DNA of 64,000 nt. It comes from Fusobacterium necrophorum subsp. necrophorum. Its GTDB lineage: Bacteria; Fusobacteriota; Fusobacteriia; Fusobacteriales; Fusobacteriaceae. The notes under the pieces are model-generated. The model was given only the letters and a program-made list of their open reading frames with translations. It was not told where the DNA came from and did not search any database. Within the stretch, counting starts at the first letter, position 1. Each line of letters opens with the position of its first letter. Positions 39,393 to 48,369 of the stretch are shown one piece after another. The DNA lies in NCBI RefSeq assembly GCF_004006635.1, contig NZ_CP034842.1, positions 1,302,001 to 1,366,000 on the forward strand. Reading direction: 5' to 3'. Made by a program: the position numbers and the translations under genes.

Positions 39393-39671
39393 TCATTCCT
39401 TAACGATTTTCTGAAGAATATCGATGTCAAGATGTCCCCCGGAGGAAATAACAGACATTTTTTCTAATGAAACAAAGCCTGCCTTTATTGCGGAATCTTT
39501 CACCATATCTTTGCCTACTTCCATATGCATATCCTTCATTCTGTATATGAACCATGAAACAACCATATCCCAAGGTTTACTATAATCTTCCTCAATACCG
39601 TCCGCTATACAGATAAAGATTCCATTGGAATTCAATGCATTATAAATTTTTTCCATAAAATCCTCCTCCAT
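39393..39671 (-). pseudogene. C-terminal remnant of an O-methyltransferase
   Basis: This frame encodes only 92 residues. It matches the C-terminal part of SAM-dependent O-methyltransferases (Methyltransf_2 type): IYNALNSNGIFICIADGIEE corresponds to the strand-4/5 region, and the end (IKAGFVSLEKMSVISSGGH) to the closing strands. The SAM-binding N-terminal half is missing; only 41 bases separate it from the ATPase gene upstream in the operon. An internal ATG at 39656 follows GGAGGAGG, so a short protein could still be made, but it could not bind SAM. It is the last cistron of the ECF operon. An independent small protein is less likely. Family assignment is from pattern only. Confidence 0.6.
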
Positions 39672-39712
39672 CCTTTTGTATAAATAGATTCCATGATTTA
39701 AAAATTAATATT

Positions 39713-41086
39713 TTAATAAATATGGACAACAGAATCAGCTGTTGCATTTAAAAATTCAATATCGTGTGAAACAATGAAGATGATATTACTGTCTTTTCTA
39801 TTTTGACGGATAAGTTCAGATATTTTTATCATATTTACATAATCCATTCCACTTGTCGGTTCATCAAAAAATATAAATTTTGAGTCTTTTAATAAAATCG
39901 AGGCGATTGCCACTCTTTGTTTTTGCCCTCCTGAAAGGCTCATGGGATGAGAGTCTTTAAACTCATATAAGTCAAGTTTTTTCAAGATATCCTCCACCTT
40001 ATTTTTTTCAATATTTTTTATTCCAAGACTTAGTTCCTTTATGACAGAATCTGTAAAAAGCTGGTGGTTCACATCCTGCATGACAAGAGATGAAAGTTTA
40101 AGTCTATCTTTTTTAGAGAGTTTATTGCCATTGAAATAAATTTCATCCTTAGAGTTTTTTTCGACTCCTATCAGGCATCTGATAAAAGTTGATTTGCCAA
40201 GTCCATTCATTCCTAGGATTCCATATATTTTTCCTGTTTCAAATATCCTGTTTTTTAGCCGGAGCTTTTTGTCCGTCCCTTTAAACGGAAATTCTATATT
40301 TCTAACTTCGAAGTTGCCTTGATTTTGATTTTTAGGCAGACTAAGCTTTGTTTTCCGCTTGTCTCTCAAGCCTAAATTGTTTAGTTCTGTCAAAGATAAT
40401 TTTTTAAAATCGTCTATCGTATATTCTCTTTGTATTTTCCCATTTTCCATTAAGAAAATTCTATCTGCAATATCCATGAGATAAAATATTCTATGTTCTG
40501 AAATGATGAGAGTGATTCCTCTGTTTTTAAGTTTTAAAAGCATTTCCCTTATAATCTCAATATTATTTTCATCAAGATTTGAGGATGGTTCATCTAAAAC
40601 GATTCTATTTGTGCCTGATATATAACTTGCCGCAATACAAAGAATTTGTTTTTCTCCACCTGAAAGCTTAAAAATATCTCTGTTTAAAAGATGTTCTATT
40701 GGAAAAATTGTAAGCATTTCATGAAGTCTTTCTTCCATTTTTTCTTTTGATAAGCCTATGTTCTCCAAATAAAATAATAATTCAATGGTAGTATTTACAT
40801 TAAAAAAATGAGTTTTGGGATTTTGAAAAACACTTGACACCAACATGGATATTTCATAAAGTTCAAGCTCTTTCGTGTTTTTATCTTCTATCTTTATTTC
40901 GCCGCTTAATGTAGCTCCATCATATCTTGTAGACAAACCATTGATAGAATTGATAACAGAAGATTTTCCGCTACCACTCCTGCCTGTAAGTAATATACAT
41001 TCCCCTTTTTTTATAGTTAGTGAAATATCTTGTAAGATTTTTTCATTTTTCTGATAAGACAGTGTTAAATTTTTAATTTCTACCAT
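39713..41086 (-). CDS. Fused double ATPase of an ECF-type importer
   Basis: This encodes 457 residues with two ABC ATPase domains in one chain, equivalent to EcfA1 plus EcfA2. Domain one (about 1-225) has Walker A GRSGSGKSS, signature LSGGEKQI and Walker B RIVLDEPSSNLD, with switch ISEHRI. Domain two (about 245-455) has Walker A GMNGLGKST, signature LSGGQKQR, Walker B FIFFDEPTSGMD and switch VSHDIEF. Both sites look competent. There are no membrane helices; it acts on the cytoplasmic face with the T and S components encoded directly upstream. Its start overlaps the T gene by 7 bases. Confidence 0.92.
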   Translation of the reverse strand: MVEIKNLTLSYQKNEKILQDISLTIKKGECILLTGRSGSGKSSVINSINGLSTRYDGATLSGEIKIEDKNTKELELYEISMLVSSVFQNPKTHFFNVNTTIELLFYLENIGLSKEKMEERLHEMLTIFPIEHLLNRDIFKLSGGEKQILCIAASYISGTNRIVLDEPSSNLDENNIEIIREMLLKLKNRGITLIISEHRIFYLMDIADRIFLMENGKIQREYTIDDFKKLSLTELNNLGLRDKRKTKLSLPKNQNQGNFEVRNIEFPFKGTDKKLRLKNRIFETGKIYGILGMNGLGKSTFIRCLIGVEKNSKDEIYFNGNKLSKKDRLKLSSLVMQDVNHQLFTDSVIKELSLGIKNIEKNKVEDILKKLDLYEFKDSHPMSLSGGQKQRVAIASILLKDSKFIFFDEPTSGMDYVNMIKISELIRQNRKDSNIIFIVSHDIEFLNATADSVVHIY

Positions 41087-41766
41087 AGCCAGCCTCCTAT
41101 CACCAGTATTGAAACTGAAGCTGCATAAACAAAGTCAATGCCTTTTATCCTTACGGATATATATCTTTCTTTCTTAATTGGATTTTCAATACATCTTGTT
41201 TCCGCCGCTTTTGAAATATCATCTGCAATATTTGATGAAATGATCAGCAGAGGGACTATTACATATTCCAAATATGAAATAGGATTTTTAAAAGGAATTC
41301 CTCGTATCTTCATAGCCGTTTTTATATTATCCTTCTCTTCCTTAAATGAAGGAAAAAAACGAAACATGACGGCAACAGGTATCGAAATATTTTTGGGAAC
41401 TCTAAGCATATCCATAGAGGATATGATACTTCCCACATCGGATGTTTTTATCAAAAATTTACCTGACAGGTATGGAAGATAAAACATTCTAAATACAATA
41501 AAGAGCATAAAAAACATCTTTATTATCACAGGAGCTCCCTCAATCATCTTAAAGTTTGGTAATAAAGAAAAGACAGCAAAGAACAGGATTCCTTTTATCG
41601 CATCCCTTTTGAAGCTATTTTTGTAAAAAAGAATGGAAATCAACAAAACAATTCCCAGTTCAAGGCAAAATTCTATATTGTTAAGAACTGTGAGTCCGCT
41701 CAAAAATGTCACCAAAAATTTAGTGATAGGATTAGGGTTATAAGGATTGTCGGAGAAAACGGGCAT
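41080..41766 (-). CDS. ECF transporter T component (CbiQ/EcfT-like)
   Basis: This encodes 228 residues. Four to five hydrophobic helices are visible (about 15-50, 55-75, 85-105, 165-185 and a last at 210-226). The two cytoplasmic coupling motifs of EcfT proteins are recognisable as AMKIRG and AAETRC, each centred on the conserved Arg that contacts an ATPase. The start codon shares one base with the stop of the S component (TAATG) and the end overlaps the ATPase gene by 7 bases, so S, T and A are translated as a coupled set. Confidence 0.9.
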   Translation of the reverse strand: MPVFSDNPYNPNPITKFLVTFLSGLTVLNNIEFCLELGIVLLISILFYKNSFKRDAIKGILFFAVFSLLPNFKMIEGAPVIIKMFFMLFIVFRMFYLPYLSGKFLIKTSDVGSIISSMDMLRVPKNISIPVAVMFRFFPSFKEEKDNIKTAMKIRGIPFKNPISYLEYVIVPLLIISSNIADDISKAAETRCIENPIKKERYISVRIKGIDFVYAASVSILVIGGWLW

Positions 41767-42350
41767 TATATTATACCCGCTTTTTCAAAATGTTTTTTCA
41801 AAAATGCTTTTCCGATATAAGCCCCTATGATTCCTCCCACAAAAGCACCTATATAAACCAAAGCCATATTCGGATAAGTAATAAGTCTTTCAAGTCCCCT
41901 TGTATACTCTTCTCCCATCATTTGTAAACACATTTCAAGGTATCTGTCTTTTACCAGAAGCATTTGCATAAGAGAACCGCAAATCCAGGTATTAAATACT
42001 GCAAAAGATAGCATATTATAATGAAATGTTTTATAATTTCCCGCTTTTCTGATAAGCTCTGCAATGGTCATTACAATTAGAGCATGAACAGGCGTTATAT
42101 AGGTATGTCCCATGGAAAACATAATCAAAGGGGATATGATACCGAGTATAAATAATGCGAAAGGTTTTTGGACTTTTGCCATAAAAAGCATGATTATCAC
42201 TCCTGTTACAATGCCTAAGATTGTGGGATATATAAGAAACAAAATAGGTATCATGCCTATCATTCCCACACCGAACATAACTATAAAATATATCACTGTA
42301 AATACACCTATTGTGACCAAATCTTTTATTTTTAATTTATTTGTATTCAT
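41766..42350 (-). CDS. ECF S component, Trep_Strep/MptD family
   Basis: This encodes 194 residues after an AAGGAGAAGG ribosome site. Six hydrophobic segments and the opening LKIKDLVTIGVFTVIYF are typical of the Trep_Strep (TIGR02185) or MptD-type putative ECF substrate-binding subunits, as are the loop AELIRKAGNYKTF and the final GAFVGGIIGAYIGKAFLKKH. Such S proteins bind the vitamin, metal or metallophore and pair with T and A components. The family's substrate is not settled. Neighbours (AraC regulator, YbtPQ-like pair) suggest a metal chelate or tetrapyrrole rather than a vitamin; that part is inference. Confidence 0.88.
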   Translation of the reverse strand: MNTNKLKIKDLVTIGVFTVIYFIVMFGVGMIGMIPILFLIYPTILGIVTGVIIMLFMAKVQKPFALFILGIISPLIMFSMGHTYITPVHALIVMTIAELIRKAGNYKTFHYNMLSFAVFNTWICGSLMQMLLVKDRYLEMCLQMMGEEYTRGLERLITYPNMALVYIGAFVGGIIGAYIGKAFLKKHFEKAGII

Positions 42351-42408
42351 AAAATTCTACCTTCTCCTTCTAATGAAAATATCATTCTCAACTCTTCTTT
42401 CTGTTATA

Positions 42409-44133
42409 CTACGACATGGATTTTGCAATCATATCTTGATATAATTTAGAGTTTTTCCTAAGGTCTTCATCCGTTCCTAATGCTTCAATCTTACCTTGAT
42501 GTAACAAAACAATCTTATCTGCATTTCTTATCGTTCTCATTCTATGAGCAATGACAATAACGGTTTTATTTTTAATCAGCTCTGACAGAGCTTCTTGAAT
42601 CAGACTTTCATTTTCCACATCAAGGGATGCTGTAGCTTCATCCATTAAGATGATCGGTGCATCTTTTAGAATGGCTCTTGCAATGGATAATCTCTGTCTT
42701 TCTCCTCCGGAAAGTCTTTCCCCGTTTTCTCCTATTATCGTATTGATTCCTTCCGGCATTTTTTCTATGAATTCATCACATCTTGCAATATGTGCAGCCT
42801 TCCTGATTTCTTCCTCACTCGCCCCTTTTTTTCCTATTCCGATATTATCTTTTATACTGGCATTAAATAAGACGACATCTTGAAAAACGATGGAAAAGTT
42901 CTTTAAAAGAGTTTCCGGATCCACTTTGCTGATATCTTCTCCGCCTAAAAGGATTTGTCCTTTGTTGATATCCCAAAATCTTGCAGCAAGTTTCGTAAGA
43001 GTTGTTTTTCCACTCCCGGAGGGACCGATAAGTGCCGTTACCTCTCCCTGCTTTGCAGTAAAGCTGACACCGTTAATGACCGAGTATTCATCATAAGTAA
43101 AATAAACATCTTTGAATTCAATGTCATAATTTTTTAACTTCATCTCGGTTTTTCCTTCCTGAATCGGCATTGTTTTGATTTCTTTCATCCTTGCAATGAC
43201 ACCGTCAAGAAGAGTAATCAGTGCCATAAATCCCAAGATATTTTCAATGGGCAGATATATGCTTGAGGTTATTATTAAAAATACGATATAAACAAGGATA
43301 TTAATTTCTCCGACAATCATCATGTTCGCTCCGACAATTGCTACCGTAACGATTCCAAGTTTTAAAAGAATTCCCGAAAAGGCAATGGATATCCCCGATA
43401 CAAATTCCGTTTCCAATTTGATTTTCGTGGCATCGTTTAATTTTTCAAAAAAATGGTGAATCGATTTTTCTTCCAAATTATACGATTTGATTTCTTCTAT
43501 CTGCTCGATGTTTTCTTGTAAATCATCAAAAACAAGCCTGCTGCTTTTGATCCACTTATCTATGGTTTTTCTTTGTTTTTTCTTAGAAAGAGAAAAAATA
43601 AGTATGGCTACAGGGATGACCCAAAGTGCAGCAATTCCTAATTTCCAGTTATAATTTAAGATCATAAGGGATAGAATTGTTGTGGATATGATTGTCGAAT
43701 AGATGTGGGGGACTGCATGAGAAAATATTTCTTCATATAAGGTAATATCCCCCATCATAGTTGTAGCAAGATCTGTTAAATCTCGTTTTCCAAAATAAGA
43801 AAGAGGAAGCTTTTTCATTCTATTTGCAATCTCTATTCTTGAACTCGCCGTTTCTTCATATACATTGTTATAAAGCCTTACATAATCCCATCTTGCAACA
43901 AAATACATAAGCAGCAGCATCCCTATAATGATGACAATATAGGTGATTGATGAAAGGCTTAAGGAGTCTTCCGTTCCTTCTAATCTTCCCAAATATTGAA
44001 ATAAAAACGTAAAAGCTATGATAGGCGGAAATAATTTCGTTATATTTAAGATGGTATGTGAGAAAATAGATTTTTTAAGATTTTTTGCTCCTATTTCCGT
44101 CATAGCATATCTTGTTATAAAATATCTAAGCAT
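42409..44133 (-). CDS. ABC exporter-fold transporter, second subunit of AraC-linked pair
   Basis: This encodes 574 residues. The membrane domain covers about 15-310, with the conserved coupling segment KLPLSYFGKRDLTDLATTMM and the SHAVPHI motif typical of IrtA/IrtB- and YbtP/YbtQ-like proteins. The ATPase domain has Walker A GPSGSGKTT (near 368), signature LSGGERQR, Walker B IILMDEATASLD and switch VIAHRM. It overlaps the end of the upstream ABC gene by 8 bases and is followed after 58 bases by the ECF S gene. In YbtPQ and IrtAB this exporter fold takes up iron-loaded siderophores, and the ECF genes next door make a similar role plausible. Confidence 0.9.
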   Translation of the reverse strand: MLRYFITRYAMTEIGAKNLKKSIFSHTILNITKLFPPIIAFTFLFQYLGRLEGTEDSLSLSSITYIVIIIGMLLLMYFVARWDYVRLYNNVYEETASSRIEIANRMKKLPLSYFGKRDLTDLATTMMGDITLYEEIFSHAVPHIYSTIISTTILSLMILNYNWKLGIAALWVIPVAILIFSLSKKKQRKTIDKWIKSSRLVFDDLQENIEQIEEIKSYNLEEKSIHHFFEKLNDATKIKLETEFVSGISIAFSGILLKLGIVTVAIVGANMMIVGEINILVYIVFLIITSSIYLPIENILGFMALITLLDGVIARMKEIKTMPIQEGKTEMKLKNYDIEFKDVYFTYDEYSVINGVSFTAKQGEVTALIGPSGSGKTTLTKLAARFWDINKGQILLGGEDISKVDPETLLKNFSIVFQDVVLFNASIKDNIGIGKKGASEEEIRKAAHIARCDEFIEKMPEGINTIIGENGERLSGGERQRLSIARAILKDAPIILMDEATASLDVENESLIQEALSELIKNKTVIVIAHRMRTIRNADKIVLLHQGKIEALGTDEDLRKNSKLYQDMIAKSMS

Positions 44134-45898
44134 TTTGACCTCCTATTTTCCAGTTGACCGCTCTTTGGTATTCTTCCCAAAGTTTTTTATAAACTTCTCC
44201 TTTTTGAAGTAATTCGTCATGTGTTCCTTCTTCTACAAGCTTACCTTTGTCGATTACAAGAATTCTGTCGGCATTTACCACCGTTGAGAGTCTGTGTGCT
44301 ATCATAAGCGTCGTTCTGTTTTTGGCAAGTTTCTTAAAAGATTCTTGAATCATATATTCATTTTCCGGATCGGCAAAAGCAGTGGCTTCATCTAAAATCA
44401 ACAGCTTAGCATCCTTTAAAAATGCTCTTGCGATTGTAAGTCTTTGAACCTCTCCTCCGGAAAAGTAGGTCCCTTTTGTTCCGTAAACTGTTTCTAATCC
44501 CTTTTCAAGAGTATCTACAATTTCCTTGGAACCTGAACTTATAAGAGCATCCTCTATTTCCTTGTCGCTGGCATCCGACTTTCCTAACAGCAAATTTTCC
44601 TTAAGACTTATTTTAAATAATTTTGATCCCTGAAACACGAATGCAATCTTTTTCATAAGAGCAGTCTTTTCATATTCTTGAATATTGGTTTTTCCAAGTA
44701 ACACCTCTCCGCTGTCGGCATCATAAAATCTCGCTGCAAGCCTTGCTATCGTACTTTTTCCGCCTCCCGACGGTCCCACAAGTGCTACGCTTTCTCCTTG
44801 ATTGACACGAAACGAAACCTGATCAAGAATTTTTTCATCTCCGTAGGAAAAAGACACATTTTTAAACTCCAATCCTTCACTAAAGTCCTGTTTTTCTCCA
44901 TAAGACAGTTCTTCATAATCCAATATATTGTCAATGTTATCCAGAGCTGTTGTTGCAAAAAAACTGAATTGTGTAATGGTTGTGCTTCTCATGATAAACA
45001 TACCGAAAGTCGGACCGAGTAATAGGTAAATAATGGAGTTCCCTAAGACCGTACGAATCTCTTCTCCTCTGCCTATCAACAGGATTGCCACAGGGACCAG
45101 GAAAAATGCTGTAGATGCCGTAATCGCTTCATATAGAGACATTTTATTTCTATACATAACGGTAAGTTTCATCACCGTTTCCTTTAAGCGGATAATCAAA
45201 GAATGCAGTCGTTGAAAGCTTTCAACGCTTTGTGCAAATGTTTTTACAACGGGGATTCCTCTTACATATTCAACCGTTTCGGCGGATAAATTTGCAAGAT
45301 CTTCAAAATATTTCTCTCTCTCTTTTTTCATTTCTTCGGTCATCATCGTTGCCATAAGTCCCATAGAAATTATGAGAGGAATCAGACTTGCCACTCCCAG
45401 TCTCCAATCAAAGTATAAAAAAAGCCCTAAAAGAATAAGCGGAGAAATTACAGACATAGCCATATCAGGTAGTTGATGAGCTAAAAAACTGTGAGTCTGA
45501 GAAGCTCCATCTACAATCACATTTCTGATTTTTCCGCTCTCTCTATTTAGAAAATATCCCAAAGGTTTTTTCATCATTTTTTCTACATTGATTTTTATGA
45601 TATTATCTTCCACTTCAAATGCAAAAATATGAGATACGATAAGGGCGAAAGTATATAACAAGAGACCAATCGCTGCAAATAATGCAGCTGAAACGGCATA
45701 TTGTTTTATCATTACAACATCTACAACCTTGTTAAGGATTATACTTTTTATGATTTTATGTATATATAGCATAGGCATCAGCACCATTATTCCGGAAATT
45801 CCGGATAACATCATTGCTAAATAAAGCATATACCCTTTCTGTCCTGCATAGGGCATCAATCTTTTTAGAATGGATGTTTTTTTCTTTTCTTTTTTCAT
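44126..45898 (-). CDS. ABC exporter-fold transporter, first subunit of AraC-linked pair
   Basis: This encodes 590 residues. I place the start at ATG 45898, served by AGAGGTGG, rather than at a GTG nine bases upstream. Six membrane helices span about 20-310; KPLGYFLNRESGKIRNVI and AHQLPD match the IrtA/YbtP-like class. The ATPase domain carries Walker A GPSGGGKST, signature FSGGEVQR (Phe for the usual Leu), Walker B LLILDEATAFADPE and switch MIAHRL. It is the first gene of a minus-strand operon divergent from an AraC-type regulator with 248 bases between them, so regulation by that protein is likely. Confidence 0.9.
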   Translation of the reverse strand: MKKEKKKTSILKRLMPYAGQKGYMLYLAMMLSGISGIMVLMPMLYIHKIIKSIILNKVVDVVMIKQYAVSAALFAAIGLLLYTFALIVSHIFAFEVEDNIIKINVEKMMKKPLGYFLNRESGKIRNVIVDGASQTHSFLAHQLPDMAMSVISPLILLGLFLYFDWRLGVASLIPLIISMGLMATMMTEEMKKEREKYFEDLANLSAETVEYVRGIPVVKTFAQSVESFQRLHSLIIRLKETVMKLTVMYRNKMSLYEAITASTAFFLVPVAILLIGRGEEIRTVLGNSIIYLLLGPTFGMFIMRSTTITQFSFFATTALDNIDNILDYEELSYGEKQDFSEGLEFKNVSFSYGDEKILDQVSFRVNQGESVALVGPSGGGKSTIARLAARFYDADSGEVLLGKTNIQEYEKTALMKKIAFVFQGSKLFKISLKENLLLGKSDASDKEIEDALISSGSKEIVDTLEKGLETVYGTKGTYFSGGEVQRLTIARAFLKDAKLLILDEATAFADPENEYMIQESFKKLAKNRTTLMIAHRLSTVVNADRILVIDKGKLVEEGTHDELLQKGEVYKKLWEEYQRAVNWKIGGQNA

Positions 45899-46038
45899 AT
45901 GAGCCACCTCTTTCCTTCACACATGATTTCGTTTATCAAGTTAAAAAGTTAAAATAAAATTCTATATGTTTGCTGATAAAAAATATAGTTATCCCATTTA
46001 GTTTTATTTCTTCTATATTTGTTTTTCTGATAACTTGA

Positions 46039-46085
46039 AATAATCATTATTTATAATTGTATCATTTAAAATATTATGTTACAAT
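46039..46085 (+). promoter_or_regulatory. Candidate AraC-gene promoter with Fur-like site
   Basis: TGTTACAAT (46077-46085) is an extended -10-like element with TTGTAT 17 bases upstream of its hexamer. Immediately before lies AATAATCATTATT (46039-46051), 11 of 13 matches to the second part of a Fur box, though the full 19-base match is only about 12. In such AT-rich DNA this may be chance. A looser dyad, TTATCAAGTT near 45935 and AACTTGAAATAA at 46032-46043, could be an AraC-family site between the divergent genes. Confidence 0.35.
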
Positions 46086-46146
46086 ATGAAGAGAGCATAT
46101 AAGTCTAATAAGGATAAAGTCTAAACGGGATATAAGGAGGCAATGT

Positions 46147-47121
46147 ATGAAGCCCTACTATGAATTTGTTCAAACATATTTAGGAGCGACTGATTGTAAA
46201 AATAATCAGAAATATTGCAGTGTAGGTCATACTTTCTATTTTAATAAGGAGGAGATTGAGGGGATTTATTGGTTTTATGAGACAAAAGATTTCATTGTGG
46301 ATATTCATGATTTCTTTATAAAAAAAGACTTTACTCAAAACAACTTTCCAAACATGAGTTATTTTATGTCTTTTTGTTCTTCCTATTTAATCACGGCAAA
46401 CGGCGAAAGTTTCAATCCTTATCAAACACTGTCTTCCAATCTTCTATATATTATGGATATTGATAATTTAGATACCAATTATCACTTTTTATTGCATGGG
46501 AATTATCCTTATTTAAGTGTCGGAATCAATTTTAAAAAGCAAATGATTGAAGAATATCTCAACTCTTTAAAAAATAAAGGGAATATCAATTACTCCGATA
46601 TATTTTTCAATACAAAATCGATTGTGAGTAAATCCTTGGAATCTTTAGCAAAAGATATACTTAACTGTAAAATGAGTTCTCCTGCTGCTGAAATCTTTTT
46701 TGAAGCAAAAGCAAAAGAATGGTTAAGCATCACGATAGATGCCTTTTTAAGCAGAAAAAATATTCATCTTTCATTAGATGATGATAAGGCACTTGAAAAT
46801 GTTGCAAATTATCTTGACGATCACTATGCCATAACTGTTTCACAAAAAGTTCTTGAAAAAATTGCAATGATGAGTGGGACTAAATTAAAAAAGTTATTTA
46901 AACAAAAATATCAAATGAGTATTACGGAATATTCACAAAGAAGACGAATGAATATTGCTGAAATTTTACTTTTAAATTCGAACCTTAAAATTAAAGAGAT
47001 TGCTGAAGCGGTAGGTTATTCTTCCCACTCCAAATTTTCGACATGTTATAAAAAATACAAAGGTGTTTATCCCCGTGAAATCAAAAAATTTAATTTAAAT
47101 TTAAGGGCTAAAAATATATAA
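46147..47121 (+). CDS. AraC-family transcriptional regulator
   Basis: This encodes 324 residues after AAGGAGG with six-base spacing. The first 215 residues form an unrecognised effector or dimerisation domain. Residues 220-318 are the double helix-turn-helix: VSQKVLEKIAMMSGTKLKKL for the first, then LNSNLKIKEIAEAVGYSSHS with FSTCYKKYKGVYPREIKK, the hallmark second HTH and closing motif. It is transcribed away from the ABC/ECF operon across a shared 248-base region, the usual layout of an activator and its target. YbtA and similar AraC proteins respond to metallophores; whether this one does is inference. Confidence 0.92.
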   Translation: MKPYYEFVQTYLGATDCKNNQKYCSVGHTFYFNKEEIEGIYWFYETKDFIVDIHDFFIKKDFTQNNFPNMSYFMSFCSSYLITANGESFNPYQTLSSNLLYIMDIDNLDTNYHFLLHGNYPYLSVGINFKKQMIEEYLNSLKNKGNINYSDIFFNTKSIVSKSLESLAKDILNCKMSSPAAEIFFEAKAKEWLSITIDAFLSRKNIHLSLDDDKALENVANYLDDHYAITVSQKVLEKIAMMSGTKLKKLFKQKYQMSITEYSQRRRMNIAEILLLNSNLKIKEIAEAVGYSSHSKFSTCYKKYKGVYPREIKKFNLNLRAKNI

Positions 47122-47142
47122 TACCCCAGCTGCTCTAAGATA

Positions 47143-47175
47143 AAAGCCGAGTTTAAATTACCTAAACTCGGCTTT
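47143..47175. terminator. Bidirectional terminator after AraC gene
   Basis: AAAGCCGAGTTTA pairs perfectly with TAAACTCGGCTTT (13 base pairs) around a seven-base loop. It lies between the AraC gene and a convergent minus-strand gene and can serve both. Confidence 0.85.
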
Positions 47176-47184
47176 AAAAATATG

Positions 47185-47637
47185 TTATGGATGTAAGCTA
47201 AAGAAATATATTGTATGCTCCTCAATCACAAAAAGATAGCTTTCATTCTTGTAAAAAGAAACATCTCTCTTCAAAAAAGACTCTGTGATGTTTTTAAATT
47301 TAGGATGTATGATTCTTTTTTTATGAATAAATTCTTCTTTTTCAGATTCGTGCAAACTCTCCTTAAATTTACTAATATATTCTTGCGTAGATTGGAAACT
47401 TCCATTTACTACATTTGTATCTATATCGTAATAAAGAATTATATTTTTTGCGTTCTCCGGTATATTGCCGGGAATCCATCCCTTCTCAATATATTCTGCA
47501 GCCTGATGTTTGGTTGAAAATTGTACTGTTTTTCTATCATGGAATCCTCCTAAAATGGAGAAGAAAACTATAATCACCAAGGTAAATACTGCCAGCAATA
47601 TCACTATCAACATATTTTTACTTTTTTTCATCTTCAT
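47185..47637 (-). CDS. Small membrane-anchored protein of unknown function
   Basis: This encodes 150 residues after an AAAGGAAAGAG ribosome site. Residues 6-29 are a single hydrophobic helix (MLIVILLAVFTLVIIVFFSI) after a lysine-rich start, so the rest is probably periplasmic or surface-anchored. The domain contains a GWIPGNIPENAKNI stretch and DTNVVNGSF, a pattern I have seen in small bacterial lipoproteins and anchored proteins but cannot tie to a function. It is followed (on its strand) by the AraC terminator. The neighbour 48 bases upstream on the same strand may be in the same transcript. Confidence 0.7.
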   Translation of the reverse strand: MKMKKSKNMLIVILLAVFTLVIIVFFSILGGFHDRKTVQFSTKHQAAEYIEKGWIPGNIPENAKNIILYYDIDTNVVNGSFQSTQEYISKFKESLHESEKEEFIHKKRIIHPKFKNITESFLKRDVSFYKNESYLFVIEEHTIYFFSLHP

Positions 47638-47685
47638 TTTCTCTTTCCTTTTCTAACTTAATATTTTTCTTTAGATTTATTTCTT

Positions 47686-48246
47686 CTACACGGTCAACAT
47701 TTCTTCCACGAACGCTTCCATATTTTCTTCTTCTACAAAGCCAGGGTCCATGTGAAGTAAAAAATGCCAATCCTTTGTTCCTTTTTTTCGGTAAACAACA
47801 GCTTCTCCGTCTTCAGAGCCGAAAAAGCTTCTCTCTACCTCAATATCCTTGAGAGTCAATATTTCTTTTACTTTGACATATTGTTCTTCTCTTTTTCGAA
47901 TATATTGAGAAACTTCTTTGTTATCAACGGAATATGCATCCACCCTTGTTGCTCCGTCCACAATTCCGTTGCCTGTCTTTGAAAAGTCAGGGAGACTTTT
48001 CCATACGATGTCCACCCTTGATGTTTCCAAAAACATATATTTCGTCATTGGAAATAGATTTCCGGAAAAACTCAATTCCATATATTCAGGCAAAGACTCC
48101 GGATAAAAATATTCATATAAAAAACCTTCTTCTTCTTTCATCTCATATCCGGGTATTTGTTTTACAAATTTCCTCCCTTCTTCTATACTTGGAAACAATC
48201 CTACCTCGATTATTTCCTCATTCTGATAAAAATCTAATAAGTACAT
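47686..48246 (-). CDS. Hypothetical cytoplasmic protein
   Basis: This encodes 186 residues from ATG 48246, preceded by AGAGGAG; a longer frame starting at 48264 would read through that site. The sequence is acidic, with no signal peptide or membrane helix: it opens MYLLDFYQNEEIIEVGLFPS and ends with MDPGFVEEENMEAFVEEML. I do not recognise a family. It shares strand and close spacing with the small membrane protein at 47185-47637, and the two may form an operon. Nothing in the sequence gives a function. Confidence 0.65.
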   Translation of the reverse strand: MYLLDFYQNEEIIEVGLFPSIEEGRKFVKQIPGYEMKEEEGFLYEYFYPESLPEYMELSFSGNLFPMTKYMFLETSRVDIVWKSLPDFSKTGNGIVDGATRVDAYSVDNKEVSQYIRKREEQYVKVKEILTLKDIEVERSFFGSEDGEAVVYRKKGTKDWHFLLHMDPGFVEEENMEAFVEEMLTV

Positions 48247-48331
48247 TGTGGATGCTCCTCTCATAAAAACTCTTTTGTAGCTAACTACGAGCTTATTCTA
48301 GCACACTTTTTTTCTTTTTGCCTTAAAAATA

Positions 48332-48340
48332 TGTTATAAT
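48332..48340 (+). promoter_or_regulatory. Extended -10 promoter before broken regulator gene
   Basis: TGTTATAAT is a perfect extended -10, 30 bases ahead of the ATG at 48370, which also has a GGAGG ribosome site. The expression signals survive although the gene does not. Confidence 0.55.
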
Positions 48341-48369
48341 GGAAAAAAGAAATAATCTTGGAGGTATAT

